Shown: in pieces, positions 1 to 10,316 of the stretch
Position numbering within the stretch: the stretch's first letter is position 1
How the letters are laid out: every line of letters begins with the position of its first letter
Assembly (NCBI GenBank): GCA_036186865.1
Contig: AP025065.1
Span: forward strand, 8,898,259 to 8,962,258
Direction of reading: 5' to 3'
Origin: Eustoma russellianum
Taxonomy: Eukaryota; Streptophyta; Magnoliopsida; Gentianales; Gentianaceae
Length of the DNA: 64,000 nt
Position numbers and translations under genes: made by a program
The notes under the pieces: generated by a model
Databases searched by the model: none
What the model was told of the DNA's origin: nothing
Seen by the model: only the letters and a program-made list of their open reading frames with translations

Positions 1-303
1 CGCCACATTTTTTGCGAACTCTGTGAGGAGGCGCTTCAGCTTGTAATATCTGAATTTCAACTTCCGCAGCCTTCTAGTCATGCTGTGCAGTTGCCTCGAC
101 TGCTGCTGCATATTTGCTATCAGCATACGGTAGTCGATATCCTGTTCCGGCATTTGTTCTTGAGCATCCTCTCGCGGTAGTGGGCCATACACAGATATGG
201 AACCCTCCCGCTCAACCTATGGTGGTTGGGGAGGAGGCCCTTGTGGCGGGGCACTATTTTCCCCTCCACCACGCCTTGGGGTTCTTCTAAAACGACGCGG
301 CAT
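1..303 (-). pseudogene. Partial basic/coiled-coil-like reading frame of unknown function, broken by a stop
   Basis: Read leftwards from an ATG at 303-301, the frame begins MPRRFRRTPRRGGG, continues Pro/Gln-rich (APPQGPPPQPP) and meets a TAG at codon 29. After the stop it stays open to the window edge, with a Gln-rich then basic helix-like stretch (QQQSRQLHSMTRRLRKLKFR, then KLKRLLTEFAKN). I do not recognise the family. It is divergent from the TNP2 gene, with subterminal-type repeats between them, so it may be a second gene of the CACTA element or the end of a neighbouring element. Continued openness and amino-acid bias after the stop suggest former coding sequence, but 100 codons is short evidence. 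Confidence 0.35.
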
Positions 304-329
304 ATTTTGATGTTTTATAACTTTGTATG

Positions 330-1000
330 TGTATATATGTGCGGATGTTTGGGGTATAAATAGGTAAATTTAGCGACGATATAGCGACAAACTTGCGACA
401 AATTTTTCGACCGTTAACCAAGATGGGAATATGTGCGGGAGTGACGCTTCGTGCGAACTAGCGACGTAATGTGTGCGGGCGTGACGGTTCGTTCGAATTA
501 GCGACGTAAACACGTTGTAACCGTTGGGAAACACTGCGGAATAGCGATGCATTAGCGACGCCGTAGCGACGAAACACATCGAATGGTGTGAAGAGACGTC
601 GTGCGTTGCTAGTTCGTCGGTAAAGCGTCGCTAAATTCGTTGATAATATCAGCTCAGCTGATGAAGTTAATATCGTACGTTGTAACCGTTGGGAACTGAA
701 CGGACACTACGGAATAGCGACGCATTAGCGACGCCATAGCGACGAAACGCGTCGAATGGTGTGAAGAGTCGTACGTTAAAGTAACCGTTGGGAACTGAAC
801 GGACACTGCGGAAGAGCGACGCCGTAGCGACGAAACGCGTCAAATGGTGTGAAGAGACGTCGTACGTCGCTAGTTCGTCGGTAAAGCGTCGCTAAATTCG
901 TTCTGGGATTTGTGTTTCTTGGGCGTCGCTGAGCGTCGCTAAGTCGTCGGTATTTGTGTTTCTTGGTCGTCGCTGAGCGTCGCTAAATCGTCGGTATTTG
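330..1000 (+). repeat. CACTA subterminal-type repeat block with three larger direct repeats
   Basis: The stretch is crowded with the short motif GCGACGAA or AGCGACG and its reverse complement, the kind of subterminal repeat bound by CACTA transposase proteins. A unit starting GTAACCGTTGGGAA and running through AGCGACGCATTAGCGACG is present three times, at about 514, 679 and 779. A second short tandem duplication of about 46 bp (TTTCTTGGNCGTCGCTGAGC) lies at about 910-1000. A TATAAATA string sits at 354. No gene is seen here. Confidence 0.7.
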
Positions 1001-1015
1001 TGTTTGTTTGTTCAG

Positions 1016-3903
1016 AAGATCGATTGTTGTTCAGAGGGGTGCATCATATACTGGGGCATCAACGAGGATAAAGACAAGTGCAGGGTCTGTGGGACACGCA
1101 GGTGGAGAACGAACAAAAGAAACCGGAACGTGCCAAGAAAGCAATTCTACTATTTACCTCTCGCCCCTAGACTGCAGAGGCTCTACGCATCTGGTGCCAC
1201 AGCTAGCCAGATGAGGTGGCACGCGGAGCACTACACAAAAGACGGTGAGATGTGCCATCCATCTGACGGCGAAGCTTGGAGGACGTTCGATGCGACACAT
1301 CCGGGTTTTTCGTCGGAGACAAAGAACGTTAGGTTGGGGTTATGCACCGACAGGTTCAACCCGTTCGGACAGTCGGGAGAGCAGTATTCGTCGTGGCCTG
1401 TAATCGTGACGCCGTACAATCTACCACCTTGGATGTGCATGAAGAAGCCGTACATGTTCTTGACTGTGATCGCACCGGGGCCTAGGAATCCGAAACAGAA
1501 GATCGACCTATACCTGCAGCCATTGATACATGAGCTGAAGTGGTTGTGGGAGTTTGGTGTGGAGACGTTTGATGTATCGACCAAACAAAACTTCCAGCTA
1601 CGCGCTGCGCTGATGTGGACCATCAGCAACTTCCCGGCTTATTCTATGTTGTCGGGGTGGAGCACAGCGGGGAAATACGCTTGCCCTTGCAGCATGAAGC
1701 AAGCGAAGACGATGTCCTTGAAACATGGACGTAAGATTTGCTGGTTCGATAGCCATAGGAAGTTCCTGCCCAGACGTTATTTGTACAGAAAGAGCGTGAC
1801 GGCGTTCATGCCTGGCATCGTCGAGAAGGACACGAAGCCCGAGCTTCTCACGGGTGCGGAGGTGTTGGAGGAGATAGACAGTTGTGGATTCGTGGGGGTC
1901 GCTGATGATCCGAACGGCAGCCACAACGCATACCTGGCCCGTGACTGTATCGGGTGAAAGAAGAGAAGCATATTCTGGGAGCTTCCGTATTGGAAGAGCA
2001 ATATGATCCGACACAACCTGGATGTCATGCACATTGAGAAGAACGTGTTTGACAACATTTTCAATACGGTGCTGAATGTGCCTGGAAAAACGAAAGACAA
2101 TTTGAAGGCACGACTTGATATGCGCGACCTCAATATGCGACCGAAGCTGCATCCCGTTGGCACATCCTACATGCCGAAGTCCTCTTACACGCTGAATGCG
2201 GAGCAGGTCAGTGCGTTGTTAGAGTGGCTGGGGACGGCTAGATTTCCTGACGGCCATGTTTCGAACCTGTCTAAGAACATCGACGTGAATAAACGCGGTT
2301 TGCACGGGATGAAGAGCCACGACTGTCACGTGTTCATACAACGGTTGATGCCCATTGCATTCCGCGAGCTGCTTCCAACCAATGTATGGGAAGCACTTAC
2401 CGAGATGAGTCTGTTCTTCAGATGTCTTACATCCACGAGACTCAGGGCGGATGATATGTCAAGGCTGGAGGGCGAAATCCCATTGATCATTTGCAAGCTG
2501 GAAACTGTATTCCCTCCGGCCTTCTTTGATTCAATGGAACACCTGCTAGTTCATCTATCATACGAGGCACGCGTTGGTGGTCCTATTCAGTACAGGTGGA
2601 TGTATCCGTTCGAGAGATACTCTTATTTATTACGTGACGTTCTTATGTGTCTAAGCGCAAGCATTTGAACAGATATTCCCTATATGAACAGATATCTCAG
2701 GCATTTGAAGCTGATCATCAAGAACAAGGCGAAAGTCGAGGCCTCGATGTGCAATGCCTACCTGACGGAGGAAGCCTCGACCTTCGTGTCTCATTACTTC
2801 GATCCAGATGTCCCGCCGAGGTGCAGAGATGTTCCCCGAAACGACGACGGCATTTCCAGATCCGGTGTCCTCCCGATATTCACACATCCGATCAGATTTC
2901 ACGGACAGGGAAAGAAAATGATATTGGGGGACAGCGAGCTGAAGATTGCTCATTCTTATGTTCTGCGCAACTGCCGTCAAGTCGACCGTTTCCAGAGGTA
3001 TAAACGATATCCAATTTTAATTTGTAAATACCTTGCGCTACTCTATCCATTATATTACAAAGATATACAGGGTACTCATTCGTAATTTGCTTCATCTTGT
3101 TCGTTGATTTATTGCAACACCGTTCACCGGGTATATCGAACGATGCAATAAACAATGAGTTAGATGCCACGTTTGCTGATTGGTTCAGGTGGCATGTAAG
3201 TTTACATATTTGCTGGTTACGTGTACGTCATGTGATACGCATTTATTGCCCCGCTAATGTATACTTACTTGTCGTTTTACAGGCGAGCAAAGGTCATCTG
3301 GCTGACGATGAGTACGGTTACATTCTGACACCAGTAGCGGAGGGTCCATTGAACAGAGTCACACGCCACGATATGTGTTTTGTCAACGGTTATAGATTCC
3401 ACACAGTCTCCCATGCCAGCCGAAAATCGTCGGAGAACAGCGGAGTGTGTGTCAAGCGGTATGACAATAGCCCGGACGAGGATGACTTCTACGGCTACCT
3501 TACTGACATCATTGAGCTCGAATATCCCGCATTGCCTATAAAGCGGGTGGTGCTATTCAAATGCGAATGGTACGATCCAACTCGGGAAGGTTATCGCGCT
3601 GGCACAAAGGTTCACGACCGATATAAGTTGGTAGACATACACCAAGGGCGACGGTACAGAAAGTACGATCCATTCGTTTTGGCTAGTCAAGCGTCCCAGA
3701 TGTACTATCTATCGTATCCAACAACGAGGATGAATGCGAGCTCAAAAGACTGGCGAGCCGTGTGCAAAGTGAAATCGAGCAAGTTTGATGTCAGTATACA
3801 GCCAGTATGTGTTGATGTACTTATACACATGTACTTATACACATGTATATACATAATGTGTGTCTGTAAGTACTTTATATTTTGTATTTTTTTTCAATAC
3901 TGA
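1016..3903 (+). pseudogene. TNP2-like CACTA transposase (Transposase_21, DUF4218, DUF4216), truncated and interrupted
   Basis: The product would be the DDE-type nuclear transposase that cuts and joins CACTA ends. Translation gives the Transposase_21 core (DKDKCRVCGTRRWR through GWSTAGKYACPC; NLDVMHIEKNVFDNI at about 2010-2055). A DUF4218-type part follows (LEGEIPLIICKLETVFPPAF, MEHLLVHLSYEARVGGP, RWMYPFER), then a DUF4216-type end (LFKCEWYDP, 3550-3580). Breaks: a TGA at 1955-1957 stands where the family has Trp (DCIG*KKRSIFWELPYW, same frame on both sides). About 75 extra bases at 2615-2690 interrupt the DUF4218 frame between MYPFER and YLRHLK and include a stop. A clean intron is at 3196-3282 (GTAAGT...TTTTACAG). 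The usual N-terminal 150-200 residues are missing; the open sequence begins at an AG acceptor at 1015, right after subterminal repeats. Confidence 0.85.
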
Positions 3904-4200
3904 TGGCACCGACGAGTTACCGACGAAACGTGTCGTCGCAAATTTGAAATAACGACGACAAAGTAATAGCGACGAACTTCCGTCGCTATGTCGTCGCAAA
4001 ATTTCGAAGTAAAAGCTGAAAACCCCCTTCTTCTTCCCCATTTCTTCCCCGCAATTTCTTCCCACCCCTCCACGGCGAAATCCCCTCTCAGGACCCCCGG
4101 CGAAATCCCCTCTCCTCCCCCGGTGAAATCCCATTTCTTCTCCGGTGACCTCCCTTCTCCGGTTAGTTTTTCTTCCTATTTCGTTTTTAATGATTTTAAT
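3904..4200. other. Non-coding stretch: short GCGACGAA cluster, then pyrimidine-rich tract
   Basis: At 3905-4005 there is another cluster of ACGACGAAAC/TCGTCGC motifs, like those in the two outer blocks. It is followed by a C/T-rich tract (CTTCTTCCCC, CTCTCCTCCCCC) at 4020-4165. No convincing gene is seen; the small open frames on both strands are low-complexity. Confidence 0.5.
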
Positions 4201-4560
4201 TAGTTATATTTCGTTTTATACATATATACACTACACACGCACACTACATATATATACATTATATATATATAAACACGCACATATACACACACTCGGTGAA
4301 TTTTATAAAATATATATGTAGATACATACATATATATGTATAAGTGTATAGATCTACATATGTATATACGGATCTACATATATATATGGGTATATATGTA
4401 TGTATGTATAGATGTGTAGATGCATATATATAAACACATGGTTTTGTATAAAAGTGTATATATATATATATATACGGTTTTATACATGTATATATATATA
4501 TTTCACTGTTTTTAGGTATATATACATAAATATATATATATATATATATATATATTTGAA
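4200..4560. repeat. AT microsatellite (TA/TATACA-type), no gene
   Basis: The sequence is nearly pure alternating TA with interspersed ACACAC and GTATGTATG units. Open frames here are runs of Tyr/Ile/Thr from the repeat and are not genes. It borders the 3' end of the first LINE. Confidence 0.85.
4471..4514. repeat. Short direct repeat copy A at the LINE 1 3' flank
   Basis: The core runs from TATACGGTTTTATACATG, through a TA run, to TTTCACTGTTTTT. Related copies lie at 9269-9311 (B) and 15720-15762 (C), so each LINE is bracketed by two copies. It may be the shared insertion target. Confidence 0.55.
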
Positions 4561-5645
4561 AACGTGGTATTTTATTGAACAAATCCCTCACTTGTGGCGG
4601 AGGAAAACCATATTACATCCAAATGAAACAGTAGATAGAAAAGCAACTGATTATCAACATCCCGGCAATATATGATATGCCGCATTAAAACCTTGCCGAG
4701 TAAAACCACCCTTGTGGATAAAACCCCGGCTAAGGAAAAAGGGTACATATTTATATGTCTGGATGGTTGATATTCGCTATTGTGTAATGAATGAGAGAAC
4801 CGTAACCGCGTTCTATACAAACATAATAAAATAAGCCAACAAGCAGGAGCATCTCTGAAGCGCCTCAAATGCCCGTCAATGTGGTGAAAGTAATCCGCAA
4901 CGTATGTTTGGTACCGATGTATCCAAAGAACAACAACGCATCTAACAAGGGTAGCTATCGAGTGGGTAGGTGAGGGCCATACAATGAACATACTCAGGTC
5001 GCCAAGATGAAGTGCCATCCAGGTTCACTCCCACGCAGCCATAGAAGAAAGAGACAAGTGAATTTTAATGCTGGAACAGAGAAAAATCGGAGAATTCTGG
5101 GTATAGATCAAACCTGTGCTGCCGGCACAAAACAAAGTGCCGGCAGATAGATATGTAAAGAGCCAACCCCTGCATTCTGAAGGCAAAAAAGTACCACCAC
5201 ATGCGTCAGTCAGCCGAGAGATGCGAAACCTGGACATTAACAAGTTGGCTCACAGCCCCAAGTGAAGTGGAGAAACGTATTGTCGCCCGATATACATGGT
5301 GCAAATAAAACATCATTGTCAGTATAGAAGGAATGCTAGTGCGAGACCGGATATTCAAAAGAAAAGGAAACGAACCAGCCCTGCCTGCACCAAATGCAGT
5401 GCAGGCAGAAAGAAGGGGTTGATGCCAATCCATATGGAAGACTACATGGTGTGTAGGGTTGCAACCGCACGCCAAATTGCGCTCACAGTTACCACAACAG
5501 CCATTGAACATGGTAACAGAAACAACATTAATATGTCTGAGCAAAAAAATGATGTAGCAGCAGCGTATGATATAAACATTATGCGTACCGGGGCTGCCCG
5601 TGACTGGTAGGACACGGGCAGAATGTGTAAAATAATAGCAATCCA
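4560..5645 (-). other. LINE 1 3' untranslated region with three stem-loops
   Basis: The stretch has no gene. It matches the corresponding part of LINE 2 in the block beginning CCTCACTTGTGGCGGAGG and in TATGATATGCCGCATTAAAA. Three inverted repeats stand out. 5119-5128 pairs with 5137-5146 (CTGCCGGCAC/GTGCCGGCAG, 8-nt loop). 5381-5390 pairs with 5399-5408 (CTGCCTGCAC/GTGCAGGCAG, 8-nt loop). 5594-5602 pairs with 5613-5621 (CTGCCCGTG/CACGGGCAG). All share the CTGCC...GGCAG frame. They would fold in the LINE RNA and could serve recognition by the reverse transcriptase; that role is inference. Confidence 0.65.
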
Positions 5646-8600
5646 TTAGACAGTGCGCAAGTTCGCCGAAGTGAGATCCAATTCCACGGAAGCCTTGACC
5701 ATGGATGGAAGAGTATGACGGTTATAAAACCCCGTGATAGGATGCATCATTGCATGTTGGGCAAGATAATGAGCCGGCATATTATTCTCCCGGTACGTAT
5801 GAAGTAGTACGAGCTGATGATGGCTGACCAGGTTGTGAAGCAGCCGAAGATGATAATTTCCTGTTGGCTGTCGAGGCTTACCGAGACATGTTATCATTTA
5901 AGCACAATCCGATTCTACCATGATCGAACGGTATAAAGGAAGGAAATAAAGCAGGCCAAAAAGAGTAGCCTGAATCTCAGCCTGTAACGGTGTACCGTGA
6001 GGTAGACGAAAAGAGAGGGCTTGGATGCAACATCCATCATGATCACGCACTATCACTCCACCTGCAGCATAATGCTGGCCAACTGCTGCATCCACGTTTA
6101 ACTTTAGACGACCAGAAGGGGGGGTTCGCCACCGAAGAACTCGAAGACGAGGAGCACGAATCCGAGGAAGCCAGGAGAGAGAGGGCAATGGGCCTGCTGC
6201 CAACTTAGTCCCATGGAGGCGCAGCGTCCAGACATGTATATCAAAATGAATAGAATTTCGCAATGTCGTTGTCGAGAAAATTGTTGTGTCCCCATAGATG
6301 AGTTGTGCATATTGAAGCCAAATGTTTGATAATATTATTGCAGGGACGACAATCTTCAAAATTCCCGCTAGTGATGTAGAATTGGACCGATACCACCAGA
6401 ATAATAAATATTGCCGCAAAGACAGAGATGTCGGCGGGACCCCGTGTAATTCAGCAGCAAAAAACCCCCAAATATAGCGGATGCGAGAACAGTAAATGAA
6501 TATATGGTCCACTGTTGCTGAATGTGATTTACAAAAAGGACACTGAGTAGGACGCACCATCTGATATTTTCCTATGTAATCTTCAAAAGGCATGGCTGAA
6601 TGAAAAAAGCGCCATAACAATAGCCGAACGGCAGGAGCGTGATGTTTAAACCAAATAAATGCTGTCGAAAGTAATGTTGGGCGCGGAGTGCGACATATAT
6701 CATAGGCCGACTTAAGCGTAAACTCACCAGAAGACGTGGCCGTCCATGATAAAAATGTGCCTAGGCCAGTTGAGTGAGAGAAACATATGGGATGAATGCG
6801 ACAGATAGATTTCCAAACTACTGAATCTGGTAGCCTGGGAGTATAGTCACCTCGTCGTCCATACTTTAGATGCATATATTTACTCCACAATATATCATGA
6901 CGCTGATATTGCCACCATATGCGACACGCATATGCCTGTTGCAGCTCACCAAGACTGCGAAGCCCTAATCCCCCTTCTTCAACTGGAGAAGTAATAGTGT
7001 TCCATGCGACCCAATGGTGGCGATCACCCCAAAAGAACGCTGACATCTTCCTATCGAGCATGCGAATGACTGACTTAGGCATGCCGCCTGCTGCCAGAAT
7101 ATGTAGCGGGAGCGCCGCAATGACGGAGCGTAGTAGCACCAGCCTTCCTGCGAAAGATAGTAGGCGAGAATGCCAACCCTGTAGTCGGGCATCCACATGC
7201 TGTAACAACAAGGAACAGTGCCTAGCCCGAGGGATGCCCTTGTGAAGATAGGAACCAAGGTATCGGAAAGGCAGAGATGTTTGACGCATACCTAGGATGC
7301 CTTTGATATTTTGACATTGTCTTGCTGTAATATTGGATGATGGAATGAAACTGCTTTTACCAAAATTAACTTTTTGTCCTGATGCAGTTTCATATGTAGT
7401 GAGAAATGCATGAAAGCGGCGAAGATTCCTTTGAGTGCCTTGCAGGAAGATAAGCAAATCATCTGCGTAAGCTAAATGCGAAATTTCCATAGGAATTCTG
7501 CCTAACCGAAAGGATCGAATCCTGCCCGTGCTAACCAAAGCCTTCAACCCTCGACTAAAACCCTCTGACGACAATATAAACAGTAAAGGCGATAAGGGAT
7601 CCCCCTGTTTGACGCCTTTGAAGGGACGGAAGTATGGTGAAGGCTGGCCATTAACTAATACTGACATCCGCGTAGCACCTGGATGATTAATGATAACCCG
7701 AATGAAAAATTCCGAAAACCCAAACTGACGTAGAAGCAGTTGTAGGTAGTCCCAGCTAACACGATCAAAGGCCTTCATCATATCGAGTTTCAGGCATAAC
7801 TGAGGCCCGCCCCTATCCAACACATGCACCATTTCACGAGCTAAAAGCACTTGAGTAGAGATATCCGTACCTGCAATAAAACACGTTTGCTCCGGCGAGA
7901 TTAACTTTGGCAACAGCTGATTCAAACGAGTGGCAATAATACGAGTGCATACTTTGCTGATGAAGTTTGTGAGACAAATTGGGCGAAAATCACCAAATGT
8001 CTGGGGCGACTGGACTTTTGGAATGAGAGTAAGTAATGCACTAGCCATAACCGTCGGCTGTGGAACCCCAATGAAAAATTCCTGCACAGCTTTGAGCACA
8101 TCCAAATGTATTATCGACCAACAGGAACGATAAAAGTGGCCATTAAATCCGTCGGGCCCTGCCGCACTTTGCGGATCTAGACTCCATACCGCATCTTTGA
8201 CCTCTGATTCCAATGGCAACTGGGTAAGCATTATATTATCCGCATCAGTGACTAGACATGGAATATAGGATAATATGTCCGTATGATTGCTGGTCGGCAC
8301 TCGGGCAAATAAATCTGTATAAAAATCTACTGCCGCCCTCATAAGATCCTCATGTTGTGTCAACAACGTTCCCTGTGAATCTCGAAGCTGACGAATACAC
8401 AACTGTGATCGCTTACCTTTGACAAGAGAGTGAAAGTAACGGGTATTAGCATCCCCTTCTTGTAACCATTTAACACGAGCCTTTTGCTTCCAATATAAGA
8501 GTTCATATTTTGCGGCAATAAAGGAGTGTGGTCCGATGTGACTCGCGGCAAGTGAGTGAGTTTCAAATTGTCAAACATATCATGCATCAGAGAGTTAATA

Positions 8601-9185
8601 AGTGTCCAGTCTAGTCTCCGGCGAACTCTACCAAGGCCGCGGCCTTTAGTCCAAGTGTATCGCGTGCCGTGATATGGTGGGGACATAAGCGAACAAGCCT
8701 CAATACAGTCATTAAAATCTTGCAAGGCAGACAAAGAAGGCGTAGAGCGACCATGATGATCCTCAATTGTGCGGAACGTATTAAAATCTCCACCAATCAA
8801 CCATGGCAACTGTAACCCCGTGGAGAAGTCCCCTAGCGCACGCCATAAGGCCTGACGCTGTGTGGCTGTATGTTTCGCATAAACTAAAGAGAGAACAAAA
8901 GAATGCTGCTGCGTGAGTGAAGAAAGAGTCAAGTGAATCACTTGTTCCTGATCCTGTGTGGCAAGCATATGAAATTCATTATCCCGCCAAAAAAAACCAT
9001 ATATGTTCTGATTGTGAAGCATAACAATGAGTGAAACCAAGCCGCAAACAAAATCTATGAACTTGTGATGGGGTATGTTTAGGCTCAATTAAAGCAAGCA
9101 AATTTATACGGTGATCTTTAAGTAACTGCTGTAATCGAGGCACGGATGTACGCATGCCACGAATGTTCCAAATTAATATCTTCAT
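5646..9185 (-). pseudogene. LINE 1 ORF2: endonuclease-reverse transcriptase-RNase H polyprotein, broken
   Basis: The intact protein nicks target DNA and copies the LINE RNA into it. The start ATG is at 9185 (MKILIWNIRGM), overlapping the ORF1 stop as ATGA. The endonuclease keeps LIEPKH, LIGGDFNTFR and TSDHTPLL. The RT core keeps DFRPICL, KLDMMKAFDRVSWDYL, VKQGDPLSPLLF and AYADD. A Cys/His region (CPFCKSHSATVDHIFIYC) follows, then RNase H (LNVDAAV, AEIQATLFG, ESDC). Breaks: a frameshift in a T-homopolymer near 8990, and loss of about 110 codons between endonuclease and RT at about 8515-8530 (by comparison with LINE 2), which also shifts frame. A TAA at 5898-5900 sits directly after ESDCA in RNase H, with the rest (5646-5897) still in frame. 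The RT catalytic YADD itself is intact. Confidence 0.85.
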
Positions 9186-9258
9186 TGAGAAAGGTTAGAA
9201 TCACTTCCCTGAATGATCTGAGATGCGCTGCGTGTTAGAATTGTCGAAGGCGGTAGGG
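9182..9258 (-). pseudogene. LINE 1 ORF1, C-terminal remnant
   Basis: About 25 codons remain (PLPPSTILTRSASQIIQGSD and on to LSQ, stop), matching the C-terminus of ORF1 in LINE 2 (LPPSTVLTRSASHIIQGSSS). The stop TGA overlaps the ORF2 ATG as ATGA. The rest of ORF1 was never copied or was lost at the 5' truncation. Confidence 0.75.
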
Positions 9259-9268
9259 GTGGCAAATT

Positions 9269-9311
9269 TATACGGTTTTACATTTATATATATATATCTC
9301 ACTGTTTTTTT
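9269..9311. repeat. Short direct repeat copy B between the two LINEs
   Basis: The core (TATACGGTTTTACATTTATA, then CTCACTGTTTTTT) matches copies A (4471) and C (15720). It lies exactly between the truncated 5' end of LINE 1 and the 3' end of LINE 2. Confidence 0.55.
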
Positions 9312-9319
9312 ATAAATAT

Positions 9320-10316
9320 TTTTTTTATGAAAAGAGATTTTTATTATAAATAAGCCTCACTTATGGCGGAGGAAAACCATATTACAGAAGTCTGAGTTTG
9401 CGAATTAAAGAAATAGGACGCTAGTAAAAGATATCTCCAATCGAATATGATATGCCGCATTAAAACCTTGCCAAGAAAAACCACCCTCGTGGATAAAACC
9501 TTGGCGAAGGAAAAAGCGTACATATTTATTCGATTATCATTGATATCAAAATGGTAAAATAGTAAATATAAAGATTGTGGATGTATTGCTGTCCAAGTGA
9601 TTAGCTCCTTCGTAGCACAGTGAATATCGCGCAATGTGGCTCCGAAATGATCCAGAACATATGTGGCACGCATGCAATCGGTTTGAAGATCCATGCCGAG
9701 GCAGCGTCGTTGCCATGCAATGAAAAAAACCAATACTGAGCAAAGCAGCAGAAGAAAGCATAATGAACCAAAGGAACATTTACAGATGAAGATCATACCC
9801 TGCCTGCCAGCACCAACTAGAGGGCCGGCAGTGATGACAAGCGTAGCCAAATCCTCCCGTAATTGTGTAACAGTGGGTAAAACGCCATGTGAAACAGCCA
9901 TCAGTGGAATGCTCCAGCTCCAAGTGAATGCCAAATTGTGTGGTGGCGAAATGCACATCAAAAGATCAGCGCAGTTAAAATGATAACAAATATTGTGTGA
10001 TAATATCCAATAGCGTAAAGGATTACAAAGCATACCGAGCCTGCCTGCACTCAATCGAGGACAGGCAGAAAGGTCGTAAAAGAGCCAAAATTGTTGGAAC
10101 ACATGCTCCAAATGAACATAACGGGAGCATCTCAGCGAAATGGAAACGAACCACCAGTGCACAATTATGGAGACAACGAGCAAACTATAAGAGTGACCAG
10201 GAAAAGGAAAATAACAGCACAAGAATGGTGTAGAAAACATACCATACCCGCCCGTACCTGATATGGTACGGGCAGGGCAAAACAAGATATGCCAATCCAT
10301 GTGGAAGACTTGATGC
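9320..10316 (-). other. LINE 2 3' untranslated region with three stem-loops
   Basis: The stretch is homologous to the LINE 1 3' region (CCTCACTTATGGCGGAGG; GATATGCCGCATTAAAACCT). Three inverted repeats occupy the same relative places. 9804-9811 pairs with 9824-9831, with one A/C mismatch that would be a U-G pair in the minus-strand RNA. 10041-10047 pairs with 10062-10068 (CTGCCTG/CAGGCAG). 10250-10258 pairs with 10265-10273 (GCCCGTACC/GGTACGGGC), extendable by C/A (G-U in the RNA) and two further pairs. No gene is seen. Confidence 0.65.

Larger units (their letters stand above)
4560..9258 (-). mobile_element. L1-type LINE copy 1, 5'-truncated and internally deleted
   Basis: This is a non-LTR retrotransposon on the minus strand. 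It holds only the last codons of ORF1, an ORF2 (endonuclease, reverse transcriptase, zinc-binding region, RNase H) and a roughly 1-kb 3' untranslated region. It lines up with LINE 2 (9320-15660) through coding and 3' non-coding parts, so the two belong to one family. The right (5') end stops at about 9258 within the ORF1 C-terminus (PLPPSTILTRSASQIIQG in translation), as expected of incomplete target-primed reverse transcription. It is inserted between the two CACTA transposase genes. Confidence 0.85.

Noticed and set aside
4259..4675. Open frames rich in Tyr, Ile and Thr on both strands
   Set aside because: They are translations of TA/TACA microsatellite and appear equally on both strands.
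5206..5646. 146-codon frame on the minus strand in the LINE 1 3' region
   Set aside because: It lies in the 3' untranslated region, runs through two stem-loops, has no recognisable domain and is not kept in LINE 2 at the same place.
9344..10300. 318-codon minus-strand frame in the LINE 2 3' region
   Set aside because: Long but unlike any family I know, and the homologous region of LINE 1 is closed in this frame. It is most likely a chance frame; a search against other LINE copies would settle it.
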